Positions 24,286 through 35,914 of a stretch of 64,000 nucleotides of DNA are shown one piece after another. Made by a program: the position numbers and the translations under genes. The stretch comes from Glaciimonas sp. GTDB lineage: Bacteria > Pseudomonadota > Gammaproteobacteria > Burkholderiales > Burkholderiaceae_D. The notes under the pieces were generated by a model. It saw only the letters and a program-made list of their open reading frames with translations, was not told where the DNA came from and made no database searches. The DNA is taken from the NCBI GenBank assembly GCA_012927625.1, contig JABBOV010000004.1, forward strand, positions 226,124 through 290,123, read 5' to 3'. Position 1 is the stretch's first letter. Each line of letters begins with the position of its first letter.

Positions 24286-25080
24286 ATGACATTTGATATT
24301 CCTGCAACAATACTGGATGCGCTGACTGGCGCGCATGCGTCCTGGCAGCCGATATTGCGTGACGGTTTGCGGGCGGTGGCGTGCGCCGATGCCGGATACT
24401 TGCCGACGTTAGCAAGCAGCGCGTATCTGCCGACGGAAGGGCGCTTGTTCGCGGCCTTTGCGCAAGCGCTGGATACAGTACGTTATGTGCTGGTGGGCGA
24501 GGGGCCATATCCGCGTGCCGCGAGTGCGACCGGCGTGGCCTTCATGGATGGCGCGGTAGCGGGTTTGTGGTCGGTGCTGCCGGATGGCGGATTGTCAAAG
24601 CCGGTAAACAAGGCGACTTCGCTGCGCAATTTCATCAAGATGTTGCTGGTGGCAGACGGCCAGTTGCAAGTGGAAAATACTGCGGGCGCAGCAATCGCGC
24701 AAGTGGCGTTGAAGGCGCGTGTGATGGGTTCGACGCTGGTGCAAACTTTGCCTGACTTGCAGCGCAATCTGCTGGCGCAGGGATTTTTGCTGCTGAATGC
24801 ATCGCTGGTGTTTCGAGCCAATGTAGCGCCGGCCAAAGATGCGCGTGCCTGGCTGCCTTTTCTGGAGGTGGTTTTGCAGGCATTGGCGGCGCGGGCCGAG
24901 GTGCAAAGTGTACCGGCCCCAACGCTCGTGTTGTGGGGAAAAATCGCCGAGCGCCTGCAACCGTTGCAAGTGATTAACGCTTTTCCGCAGGTGTTGTCCG
25001 AGCATCCGTACAACTTGTCTTTCATCGCCCACGCACAAATGCAAGCTTTGTTTGCGCCGCTGCATTTGTTGCAAAAATAA
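24286..25080 (+). CDS. Divergent uracil-DNA glycosylase-like protein
   Basis: Collinear Ung-like motifs VRYVLVGEGPYPRAASATGVAF, NLLAQGFLLLNASLVFR, PTLVLWGKIAERL, VLSEHPYNLSF; start uncertain (ATG 24280 or 24286). Confidence 0.62.
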   Translation: MTFDIPATILDALTGAHASWQPILRDGLRAVACADAGYLPTLASSAYLPTEGRLFAAFAQALDTVRYVLVGEGPYPRAASATGVAFMDGAVAGLWSVLPDGGLSKPVNKATSLRNFIKMLLVADGQLQVENTAGAAIAQVALKARVMGSTLVQTLPDLQRNLLAQGFLLLNASLVFRANVAPAKDARAWLPFLEVVLQALAARAEVQSVPAPTLVLWGKIAERLQPLQVINAFPQVLSEHPYNLSFIAHAQMQALFAPLHLLQK

Positions 25081-25081
25081 A

Positions 25082-25170
25082 TATACTCCCTAATTTATTT
25101 TAAAAACATGCCATTGTCCGCATATATTTAATGCGGTATCAAAATATACGGCAGTTAGTATAGCTATAAC
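25082..25170 (+). repeat. Dispersed AT-rich intergenic repeat, copy 2 (divergent 5' part)
   Basis: ACATGCCATTGTCCGCATATATTTAATGCGGTATCAAAATATACGGCAGTTAGTAT. Confidence 0.55.
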
Positions 25171-25199
25171 TTATGTGCTGTCCGTGCCTGCACTACTGA

Positions 25200-27287
<2,088 letters not shown>

Positions 27288-27438
27288 GAATAGCGACCTT
27301 TGGTAAAATTAGTGACTGTTAATTGTTATATGGTGCTTGGCGGACATCTTTGCTTTGCTCTGCACCATTCAACCCCGCTGCGAGAAATGCTGAGAACCTC
27401 TTTCGGTGCTTTCGCTGCCAACTTTTGATGTTATCACG

Positions 27439-28653
27439 ATGAACTCACCTCTTTCTGCATCCCTATTCGCCGCTATTGAGCTGGCACCCCGAGATCCAAT
27501 TCTTGGCGTGACCGACGCTTTTAATGCTGATCAAAACCCCAATAAAGTCAATCTTGGGGTCGGCGTGTACTCCGATGACAACGGCAAAGTCCCGCTGCTG
27601 GCATGCGTGCGCAAGGCCGAAGCGATCCTGATGGAAAAATTCGCGCCACGCACTTATTTGCCCATCGACGGCCTGGCAGCTTACGACAAAGTGGTGCAGG
27701 AAATGGTATTTGGTGCCGATAGCGCGGTTATTCAAGAAAAACGCGCAGTGACCGCGCAAGCTATCGGCGGCACCGGTGCCTTGAAGCTGGGTGCCGATTT
27801 TCTGAAACGCTTTGCACCGGACGCACAAGTCTGGATCAGCGACCCGAGCTGGGAAAACCACCGTGCGCTATTTGAATCGGCTGGTTTCACCGTGAATAAC
27901 TACACGTATTACGATGCAGCGACGCGTGGCGTCAATTTCGCCGGTATGCTGGCTTCGCTGAAATCGATGCCTGCCGGCGCGATTGTGGTGTTGCATGCGT
28001 GCTGCCACAACCCAACTGGTGCCGATCTGAGCACTGCGCAATGGGATGAAGTCATTGCAGTGGTCGCCCAGCGCGGTTTGGTGCCTTTTCTGGATATGGC
28101 ATATCAAGGCTTTGGCGACGGCATCGCTGAAGACGGCCAAGTGGTGCGCCGCTTTGCCGCTGCCGGCGGCCCGCTGTTTGTGGCGAATTCGTTTTCAAAG
28201 TCGTTCTCCTTGTATGGCGAACGAGTCGGCGCCCTTTCCATTGTCGCCGCCAGCACCGAGGAGGCTGCACGCGTGCTGTCGCAACTCAAGCGAGTAATTC
28301 GCACCAATTACTCGAATCCACCGATCCACGGCGGCCAGGTGGTTGCCACCGTCTTGGCAGCACCGGACTTGCGTACGTTGTGGGAAGAAGAATTGACCGG
28401 GATGCGGGTGCGTATCCGTGAAATGCGCCAATTGCTGGTGGCAGAACTGAAACGAGCAGCGCCATCCAAGGATTTCGATTTCGTCACCAAGCAGCGCGGC
28501 ATGTTTTCGTATTCCGGTCTGACCAAGCCTCAGGTTGACCGTTTGCGCGAGGAATTTTCGGTGTACGCAGTCGATACCGGCCGCATCTGCGTGGCTGCCC
28601 TGAATACGCGCAATATTAGTTACGTCGCCGCGTCGATTGCCAAGGTACTGTAA
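27439..28653 (+). CDS. tyrB: Aspartate/aromatic amino acid aminotransferase
   Basis: VNLGVGVYSDDNGKVPLL, HACCHNPTGADLS, FVANSFSKSFSLYGERVGAL; assignment between TyrB and AspC not certain. Confidence 0.9.
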   Translation: MNSPLSASLFAAIELAPRDPILGVTDAFNADQNPNKVNLGVGVYSDDNGKVPLLACVRKAEAILMEKFAPRTYLPIDGLAAYDKVVQEMVFGADSAVIQEKRAVTAQAIGGTGALKLGADFLKRFAPDAQVWISDPSWENHRALFESAGFTVNNYTYYDAATRGVNFAGMLASLKSMPAGAIVVLHACCHNPTGADLSTAQWDEVIAVVAQRGLVPFLDMAYQGFGDGIAEDGQVVRRFAAAGGPLFVANSFSKSFSLYGERVGALSIVAASTEEAARVLSQLKRVIRTNYSNPPIHGGQVVATVLAAPDLRTLWEEELTGMRVRIREMRQLLVAELKRAAPSKDFDFVTKQRGMFSYSGLTKPQVDRLREEFSVYAVDTGRICVAALNTRNISYVAASIAKVL

Positions 28654-28670
28654 TTGCAATTCGGTACATC

Positions 28671-28753
28671 GTAGCTTGGGTTAGCGAGTGCGTAACCCGA
28701 CGTTCTCAGCCGAAAATGTCGGATTACGCGATGAAGCCGCTAATCCAACCTAC
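28671..28753. repeat. Intergenic inverted repeat of the GTAGGTTGGATTAGC type
   Basis: GTAGCTTGGGTTAGCgagTGCGTAACCCGACgtt...tgTCGGATTACGCGatgaaGCTAATCCAACCTAC arms. Confidence 0.75.
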
Positions 28754-28827
28754 AAAGCTGCGATAGTGGCAGGCTCCCGACATCTGATGCCGTGGCCCGG
28801 AACTGGTGTTTTGCCGTCAAACGAACG

Positions 28828-28861
28828 AAAAAAAACGCTGCGGAAAATCGGCAGCGTTTTT
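28828..28861. terminator. Bidirectional Rho-independent terminator between tyrB-like gene and efp
   Basis: AAAAAAACGCTGC-ggaaaatcg-GCAGCGTTTTTA. Confidence 0.85.
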
Positions 28862-28877
28862 AGTGGTCGGATGTAAA

Positions 28878-29453
28878 TTAGTTGCGTACTACTTTTTTGA
28901 ATTCGTTGGTGCGCGTATCAATTTCAATCATGTCGTCCTGGCTGACAAACAACGGCACTGGAACGGTGTGGCGATGCGCTTCGATTGCATTTTCAATCTT
29001 TGCTTCTTTCAACACATTGCCCGAAGTGTTGCCTTTGACTGCTGGTTCCGAGTACACGATTTGACGAACGATCGTCGTTGGCAGTTCGACCGAAATTGCT
29101 TTGCCATCGTAAAAAACAGCTTCGCATTCCATGCCGTCTTTCAGGTAGTGCAGTGCATCACCCAGGTTCTCGCCTTCAATTTCAAACTGTTCATAGTCTG
29201 CATCCATGAACACATACAGCGGGTCCGAGAAGTAAGAGTAAGTCACCGCTTTTTTGTCGAGCACCACTACCTCAAACTTGTCATCACCTCTAAAGACATT
29301 TTCCAGAGGGCTATTTGTCAAAAGATTCTTCATCTTCCACTTGTAGGTGAAGCCCGTGCGGCTGGAGCCGTTGACATCGGAGCGCAAAACGATCATAGGC
29401 TTAGTGTCAACCATAATAATGTTGCCAACACGAATTTCTTTTGCAGGTTTCAT
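28878..29453 (-). CDS. efp: Elongation factor P with Arg in the modification loop
   Basis: [44 protein letters not shown]. Confidence 0.93.
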   Translation of the reverse strand: MKPAKEIRVGNIIMVDTKPMIVLRSDVNGSSRTGFTYKWKMKNLLTNSPLENVFRGDDKFEVVVLDKKAVTYSYFSDPLYVFMDADYEQFEIEGENLGDALHYLKDGMECEAVFYDGKAISVELPTTIVRQIVYSEPAVKGNTSGNVLKEAKIENAIEAHRHTVPVPLFVSQDDMIEIDTRTNEFKKVVRN

Positions 29454-29590
29454 AGCGAATATACGTAAAAAGGTGGTTACATAAAAATCATGTGTAGCCT
29501 GCTGGCAAAAAGCGCAGCAAGCCTACGTTTGATTGAATTTTGGAATGCGTAAATTTAGCCGTGGATTTTAACCCATTTTTTGAACATTTC

Positions 29591-30772
29591 TTACCGAACT
29601 GTTTTGACAAACTGCAGTAAATTCGATGTCAAGTCGCCATTTTCCAATAATTGGCGCTGCCAGTCTGTAGACATGATGGCAATTTTTAGCATATCGGCTT
29701 CAAGCAGAGGCCATGTCTCGGCCCAGTCCACTGTGGATTTCGTTGTATCTGTGGCAGCATTCCAGCCTAATGAGAATGCACTCAAGCTCTCTGTTTTTGC
29801 TGTATAGCGCTGCAAAAATGCATGCAATTTAATGTGATGCAAATCTTTGTCTTGTGGGTAGATATGCCAGATAAAAGGTTGGCCCGCCCATTGTGCGCGG
29901 ACGAATGAATCTTCTCCCCGCACAAAATTGAGATCGCATGCCCATAACAATTTGTCGTAATCAGGCTGGGGAATAAAAGGCAGCACGCGCACGGTTAATG
30001 CATCGCGGGTCGCAGTTGCCCCTGCTTTCGCAGCTTGCCCAAGAAATGTTTCAACTGCATCGACTGCAACCCCTTCCGGCACCAGACAGAGTATCGCTGT
30101 CTCGCTCTTTTGCCATGCATCAAATAATGCCGAAACCGGTGCCTGCGGATAGCAAAACAAGGACACCTTCAGGGATGTCATCTCTGCTGGCGTGACGCCA
30201 AATTGCCCGAGAAAAGCTGTCATTGCAGCGTGATCATGGCGAAAAGCCTGGCGTTGCTGTTGCAGTCCAGATTCGAGCAGCAGACCGCCCGTTTTGCTGG
30301 TGAAGCCTGGAAAGAAAAAATATTTCGTCAAAGACAGTGGTTGGGGTGATGGCAATGCATGACAACCTTCCACCCACACTTCCGCGCTCAAGCCCTCCAG
30401 ATTCAGCCACACTGGATGCGGTGTACGCTGTGCCATTGCCGCAATATACACAGGCGGTATGTCGCAGGCAAAAAACTCAATCACGATATCGGCTACATCA
30501 CTGGCTGCAAACACGCCGTTTTGGTCGCTCCAATGACACACCGTCACAGTACCGATCTGTTGTTTCTCGCGGTCGATAGCAACTTCTGGACAAATCCGCT
30601 GAAAACTCTGCAAATCGTCCACCCACAAGGTGACGGCGATGCCATGTTCCTGCTCCAGTTGTCGTGCCAAACGCCAGCAAATCCCAATGTCGCCATAGTT
30701 ATCAACTACTTTGCAAAACAATGCCAGCGAGGCTTTTTGATGCTCTTTCGGATGCATTTTTTGGTGGTTCAA
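29591..30772 (-). CDS. earP: EF-P arginine rhamnosyltransferase EarP (DUF2331)
   Basis: FCKVVDNYGDIGICWRLARQLEQEHGIAVTLWVDDL, FVRGEDSFVRAQWAGQPFIWHIYPQDKDLHHIKLHAFL; upstream of efp. Confidence 0.93.
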   Translation of the reverse strand: MNHQKMHPKEHQKASLALFCKVVDNYGDIGICWRLARQLEQEHGIAVTLWVDDLQSFQRICPEVAIDREKQQIGTVTVCHWSDQNGVFAASDVADIVIEFFACDIPPVYIAAMAQRTPHPVWLNLEGLSAEVWVEGCHALPSPQPLSLTKYFFFPGFTSKTGGLLLESGLQQQRQAFRHDHAAMTAFLGQFGVTPAEMTSLKVSLFCYPQAPVSALFDAWQKSETAILCLVPEGVAVDAVETFLGQAAKAGATATRDALTVRVLPFIPQPDYDKLLWACDLNFVRGEDSFVRAQWAGQPFIWHIYPQDKDLHHIKLHAFLQRYTAKTESLSAFSLGWNAATDTTKSTVDWAETWPLLEADMLKIAIMSTDWQRQLLENGDLTSNLLQFVKTVR

Positions 30773-30792
30773 GATTCAAATTCCAACAGTAA

Positions 30793-30975
30793 TTAACGTT
30801 TTTTTATTGCCCGGTGGCTTTGCATTTCATGCTTGCCGCTTGCGCGCTCGAAGCTGTGCTGGGTTTGATCCTCGTCGCGCTCGCCGAAAGCGTAATTCGC
30901 TTCCAGCCACATCACGTTGATGATGCCGAACGCCAGTGCCAAGCCAATCCCTAAAATCCAGTTGAAATACCACAT
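30793..30975 (-). CDS. cydX: Cytochrome bd oxidase small subunit CydX
   Basis: MWYFNWILGIGLALAFGIINVMWLEA; directly downstream of cydB. Confidence 0.88.
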   Translation of the reverse strand: MWYFNWILGIGLALAFGIINVMWLEANYAFGERDEDQTQHSFERASGKHEMQSHRAIKKR

Positions 30976-30992
30976 GATGATCTCCTAATCTA

Positions 30993-32132
30993 CTAATAAG
31001 CGGTGTGTTCGTTGTCGTTGATATGCTTTTCATCGATTTTGCCTCGCATGATGCGATAGACCCAACCGGTATACAAAACGATGATCGGCAGCAAGATCAC
31101 CACGATCCAGAACATGATGCCCAAACTCTTGTGGCTGGCAACCGCATCCCACGCGGTCAGACTACTATTCGGGTCGAGCGAAGACGGCATCACAAACGGA
31201 AACATTGCGGCGCCAGCAGTCAGGATCACCATCGCGACCGACAGGCCGCTGCTGAGGAAGGCCGGCAGAGCGCGTTTGGATGCAGTGAAAAACAGGCACA
31301 TCATGGCCCCCGCAAGGCCTGACAATGGCAACGCCCACATCACAGGCCAGCGGGCATAATTGTCCATCCAGGCGCCACGCGCCAGTTCGACCGTTTTGGC
31401 TGCCGGCATAAAGGCGGTATTGATGTCCGGCATCGTTACGATGCGATAGCCGTCGATGCCGGTGGCGACCCAGACTCCTGCCAGCGTGAAAACGGCAATC
31501 GTAATGAGCGACGCGATGGCAGCGGCCTTGCGCGCCCGCTGTGCGACCACGCCATCGGTCTTGACCTGCAGGAAAGCCGCGCCATGCATCACCATCATCG
31601 CCACGCTCAGAGCCCCGGCCAACAGCCCGAATGGATTGAGCAAGCCAAAGAAGCCACCCCGGTATTCCAGCCGCATGCTGTCATCGTAATGGAAGGGTAC
31701 GCCCAGCAACAGATTGCCGAATGCGACGCCGAAGATCAGCGGCGGCACCAAACCGGCGGTAAACAATCCCCAGTCCCACGCATTGCGCCAGCGCGGGTCT
31801 GCTACTTTGCCACGGTAATCGAAGCCGACCGGACGCAGGAATAGCGAGAACAGCAGTAGCATCAGCGCAATGTAAAAGCCCGAAAACGCCGCAGCATACA
31901 CCAGCGGCCAAGCCGCAAAAAGTGCGCCGCCAGCGGTGATAAACCAGGTCTGGTTGCCTTCCCAAGTCGGGCCGATCGCATTGATGATGATACGGCGCTC
32001 GGTATTGTTTTTGCCCAAAAATGGCAGCAGCATGCCAACTCCGAAATCAAAGCCATCGGTCAGCGCGAAACCGATTAACAGCACCCCGACGAAGCACCAC
32101 CAGATGACTTTCAAGGTTTCATAATCGAACAT
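30993..32132 (-). CDS. cydB: Cytochrome d ubiquinol oxidase subunit II
   Basis: [67 protein letters not shown]. Confidence 0.96.
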   Translation of the reverse strand: MFDYETLKVIWWCFVGVLLIGFALTDGFDFGVGMLLPFLGKNNTERRIIINAIGPTWEGNQTWFITAGGALFAAWPLVYAAAFSGFYIALMLLLFSLFLRPVGFDYRGKVADPRWRNAWDWGLFTAGLVPPLIFGVAFGNLLLGVPFHYDDSMRLEYRGGFFGLLNPFGLLAGALSVAMMVMHGAAFLQVKTDGVVAQRARKAAAIASLITIAVFTLAGVWVATGIDGYRIVTMPDINTAFMPAAKTVELARGAWMDNYARWPVMWALPLSGLAGAMMCLFFTASKRALPAFLSSGLSVAMVILTAGAAMFPFVMPSSLDPNSSLTAWDAVASHKSLGIMFWIVVILLPIIVLYTGWVYRIMRGKIDEKHINDNEHTAY

Positions 32133-32140
32133 GGCGGCTC

Positions 32141-33718
32141 CTAAGCTTTGGATAGTTTGGGTTGTTCGGATTGCTCAAAATGGTACTTGCCGGTGTGCAG
32201 GCTGCTTGGCCCTTGTCGGGCGTATTTAAACATCAGTATCAACTCGATTACCAGTAGCACCGTGTAGAAGCCCATGAAGCCGGCCAAGCTGAAATACAGG
32301 TCGGACGTTTGCAGTGTCGAAGCCGACAGATGGGTCGGCAGCACGCCGGAGATAGTCCAAGGCTGGCGGCCGTATTCTGCTACCACCCAGCCGGTCTCGA
32401 TTGCCACCCACGGCAACGGAATGCTGAACAGCGCCAGTTTCAGCAGCCAGCGCTGCTTTGCCAGCCGCTTGCGGATCAGGTAATAGAACGAGGCGCTGAA
32501 GATGAACAGGAACAGCAACCCCAGTGCGACCATCAGGCGAAAACCGAAGAACAGCGGCGCGATTTTCGGGATCGTATCGTTGACCGCCATCCTGATTTGT
32601 TCTGGTGTGGCATCGATCACGTTCGGCGTGTATTTCTTCAGCAGCAGGCCGAAACCGAGATCGCCTTTCAGTTGCTCGAAGGCGGCGCGCGCTGCCGGCG
32701 ATTTGTCGCCCGACTTCAAACGTGTCAATGCAGCGTAGGCAAGCATGCCGTTACGGATACGTGCCTCATGCTGCAGTTTCAGATCCTTGATCCCGGTAAT
32801 CTGCTGGTCGGTTGAGCGGGTTCCGATCAGACCCAACACATACGGAATCTTGACCGCATAATCGGTGCGCTCGGCCTTGTCGTTGGGTAGGCCAAAGACT
32901 GTAATGGCAGCCGGGGCCGGTGCAGTTTCCCACTCGGCCTCGATTGCGGCCAGCTTCACCTTGTTGACTTCGCCGGCGGTATAGCCTGATTCGTCGCCGA
33001 GCACGATTACCGAGAGCGTCGAAGCCAGCCCGAATGCGGCGGCAATCGCGAACGAGCGCAATGCGAACGCGGTATCGCGCGCTTTTAGCAAGTAATACGA
33101 TGAAATACCCAGTACGAACAGCGAGGCCGCCACATAACCGGCGGCTACCGTATGCACGAACTTCACCTGCGCTACCGGATTGAGGATCACCTGCGTGATG
33201 CTGACCAATTCCATGCGCATGGTTTCGACATTGAATTCGGCGCCGACCGGATTGTTCATCCAGCCGTTGGCGATCAGAATCCATACCGCTGACAGGCTGG
33301 AGCCCAGCGCCACTAGAAAGGTCACGCCCAGATGCTGCACCTTGGACAAGCGCGTCCAGCCGAAGAAAAATAGTCCGACGAAGGTCGATTCCAGGAAGAA
33401 AGCCATCATGCCCTCAACCGCCAGTGGGGTACCGAAAATGTCGCCCACGTAGTGCGAGTAATACGACCAGTTGGTGCCGAACTGGAATTCCAGCGTGATG
33501 CCGGTGGTTATGCCCATCGCAAAGTTGATGCCAAATAGCTTGCCCCAGAATTTGGTCATGTCACGATAAATCTCGCGCCCGGTCATCACATAGACCGATT
33601 CCATGATGACCAATATCCAAGCTAGGCCGAGCGTGAGCGGAACGAACAGAAAGTGATACATCGCAGTGGCAGCAAACTGCAGCCGCGACAGGTTGACGAC
33701 TGCTTCAATGGGAGCCAT
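32141..33718 (-). CDS. cydA: Cytochrome ubiquinol oxidase subunit I
   Basis: [45 protein letters not shown]; start moved to MAPIEAVV at 33718. Confidence 0.96.
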   Translation of the reverse strand: MAPIEAVVNLSRLQFAATAMYHFLFVPLTLGLAWILVIMESVYVMTGREIYRDMTKFWGKLFGINFAMGITTGITLEFQFGTNWSYYSHYVGDIFGTPLAVEGMMAFFLESTFVGLFFFGWTRLSKVQHLGVTFLVALGSSLSAVWILIANGWMNNPVGAEFNVETMRMELVSITQVILNPVAQVKFVHTVAAGYVAASLFVLGISSYYLLKARDTAFALRSFAIAAAFGLASTLSVIVLGDESGYTAGEVNKVKLAAIEAEWETAPAPAAITVFGLPNDKAERTDYAVKIPYVLGLIGTRSTDQQITGIKDLKLQHEARIRNGMLAYAALTRLKSGDKSPAARAAFEQLKGDLGFGLLLKKYTPNVIDATPEQIRMAVNDTIPKIAPLFFGFRLMVALGLLFLFIFSASFYYLIRKRLAKQRWLLKLALFSIPLPWVAIETGWVVAEYGRQPWTISGVLPTHLSASTLQTSDLYFSLAGFMGFYTVLLVIELILMFKYARQGPSSLHTGKYHFEQSEQPKLSKA

Positions 33719-34019
33719 GTTGCGCCTTAGATTGGGGTATGGAAGAGGGGTTTGAATGCACCGTACGAACGGATTTCGGGTCGTAAGAGTCGGAATTCGT
33801 TGCGTTCGCCAGCAGGTGTTGTTCCACCTGTGCGGTTGGCAATAACATATGCTTGGCTTGCGGTTGGGAAAAAAAGGCATTCCACAACGCAAACAGAATC
33901 GCGATCTTGAGCAGTAGCGCCAGCGTAATTTCCAGCGCCAGCGGCAGGCGGGTCAGTCGCGGCCAGCGCGATAAAATGGGTCTGGTTGTTTGATTGCTTA
34001 GATTACTCACGGCCGTCAT
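33705..34019 (-). CDS. cydP: Small membrane protein, likely CydP
   Basis: LPLALEITLALLLKIAILFALWNAFFSQPQAKHMLLP; overlaps cydA start; position and pattern match CydP. Confidence 0.65.
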   Translation of the reverse strand: MTAVSNLSNQTTRPILSRWPRLTRLPLALEITLALLLKIAILFALWNAFFSQPQAKHMLLPTAQVEQHLLANATNSDSYDPKSVRTVHSNPSSIPQSKAQHGSH

Positions 34020-34590
34020 CCAGCACGGCAGTATTGTCCTGGCTGCCGCCAATACGGAACTTGTCGCGCACATCGAGCAGCTTTTTTACTTTTGAGCCCA
34101 TCTTCATCAGCGACGCCAAGGTTTCCGGCGACAACCTTTGCACATCATCAAACCAGGAAGTCGATAGTTCGATCAGATCGTACATTTCGCGCATCCGTTG
34201 CTGGGCAATCTTATCGCTCTCAGAACTTGGATTTTCCAGTAGCGCATCGCGCAGCATAGATAGTGTTGGCTCTACCTCGCGCCGGCGGCGTTCTTCCAGC
34301 AATGCCTTGAAAATGTCCCAGATATCCTTCGGCGGTTCGAAGTACTCGCGCCGGTCGCCCGGCTGGTGCAACAGCTTCACCAGCCGCCATGATTGCAGCT
34401 CTTTGAGTCCCATACTCACATTGGAGCGCGAAAACGACAAATATTCCACAATTTCGTCCGCATTCAATGGCTTGTTCTGCACGTACAGCAGCGCATAAAT
34501 CTGTCCGACTGTGCGATTGATGCCCCAACGACTGCCCATTTCGCCGAAATGGAGGATGAAGCGCTGGGTAAGGGGGCTGAGTGAGTCCAT
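34003..34590 (-). CDS. GbsR/MarR-family transcriptional regulator
   Basis: MGSRWGINRTVGQIYALLYVQNKPLNADEIVEYLSFSRSNVSMGLKELQSWRLVK. Confidence 0.87.
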   Translation of the reverse strand: MDSLSPLTQRFILHFGEMGSRWGINRTVGQIYALLYVQNKPLNADEIVEYLSFSRSNVSMGLKELQSWRLVKLLHQPGDRREYFEPPKDIWDIFKALLEERRRREVEPTLSMLRDALLENPSSESDKIAQQRMREMYDLIELSTSWFDDVQRLSPETLASLMKMGSKVKKLLDVRDKFRIGGSQDNTAVLDDGRE

Positions 34591-34625
34591 AATTTATTCG
34601 CGTTTCTTGATTTGGATTATTGAAT

Positions 34626-34643
34626 TTTCAGGAATTACTGAAA
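34626..34643. promoter_or_regulatory. Imperfect palindrome upstream of GbsR-like gene (candidate operator)
   Basis: TTTCAGGAATTACTGAAA. Confidence 0.35.
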
Positions 34644-34854
34644 TTATAGAATATTCAAGAAATATTTGCTGGCGCTGGGAATTCGCCTGGAGATTTGTCG
34701 TTGCGCTGAACGCAGGTTTATATACTGTATTCAGTAAAATTTATTATTCAAGGAATGTATGCGGCAGAGCAGTCGCATTTAACGATACGCCCTGATTATT
34801 TCACCTTGCCGTTTTGCTTTAGACTCGGGGCCAAAGTTGAAGATAAAGTTCAGG

Positions 34855-35157
34855 TTACGAAACATCGGCGTGTCGGACTGCATTGGGTATATCAATGACA
34901 AGGTTTGACTCGGCATAGGCCACGCAGGGCAGAATAAAGCCGTCTGCCTTTTCTTCTGCACTCAGCCCCGGCCACTCGATGCGGTAGCTGACGCGTCCTC
35001 TAAGCAGACGACAGATGCAGGTGCGACAAGTGCCGTTCCGGCAGGAGCTGGGCAAGCGAACACCTGCCAACTGCGCCGATACCAGCAATGGGTGTGTATC
35101 GGGAGTGTCAAATTCCCAGCCTTGCGGCGTAATCACGACAGAAAAATGGGCGCTCAT
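34855..35157 (-). CDS. 2Fe-2S ferredoxin-like protein
   Basis: LPSSCRNGTCRTCICRLLRGRVSY ... ILPCVAYAESNLVI plant-type ferredoxin cysteine pattern. Confidence 0.87.
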   Translation of the reverse strand: MSAHFSVVITPQGWEFDTPDTHPLLVSAQLAGVRLPSSCRNGTCRTCICRLLRGRVSYRIEWPGLSAEEKADGFILPCVAYAESNLVIDIPNAVRHADVS

Positions 35158-35400
35158 GATGCAAGCCTTCGGTCAATTGGTTCGGGCTTGGATAGAGTGT
35201 TTGCGTGCGCCCAATTCCGATCCCGCGCCAATCCGCCTGGTTCGGCAAAAAAGCGCAATGTATCGTTTTATCAGTGTACCAGCGGCGCAGGCACCCTAGA
35301 CAGAATGCCCGCCCATTTCCTGTAGACGCTTTTGACTTTAAAGCATACTGGGTCGATAAGCTTGGTCTTGTTGCGCTTGAAGAGTAAAACTGCCCTCTGT

Positions 35401-35586
35401 TTAGGCAGGCTTTCCTTTGGATTTAATTTTTTCTTCCACATCGCCAACTGTTTTCTGCACTTTTCCAATAATTTGTTTATCCAGTCCTTTGACTTGCTGT
35501 TTATCACTTCCAATTAATTTACCTGCTGCCTCTTGTGCTTTGCCAACGCTTTCTTTTGCAGTACCTTTAATTTGGTTTTTGTTCAT
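35401..35586 (-). CDS. CsbD family stress protein
   Basis: MNKNQIKGTAKESVGKAQEAAGKLIGSDKQQVKG. Confidence 0.85.
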   Translation of the reverse strand: MNKNQIKGTAKESVGKAQEAAGKLIGSDKQQVKGLDKQIIGKVQKTVGDVEEKIKSKGKPA

Positions 35587-35914
35587 GATTTTTCTCCTGT
35601 TTAAAATCCTAATATGATTTGTAATTAGAGCCAAGTCTGTTCGGTTCCGAACATAAGTAAACGAAGTCTGATGTTATTTTGTCCTGCTATTACTGAATAT
35701 TAATAGCGTAAAAAAACGAGCTCCATTGTCGCCAGGAAATGACATGCGTCGATTGCGGCTCGATGCATTTAGCGACCTGAAATTTTCAAGCTTCGCTGGT
35801 ATGCTTTATAACAAATGGAGGAATGCAGATGACGATTTTTCTTTGTAGTATCCAATATGAATGCACAGTATTTGCATACGGAATTGTGTCGCGGCGACCT
35901 ATTGCGAGCCAGCG

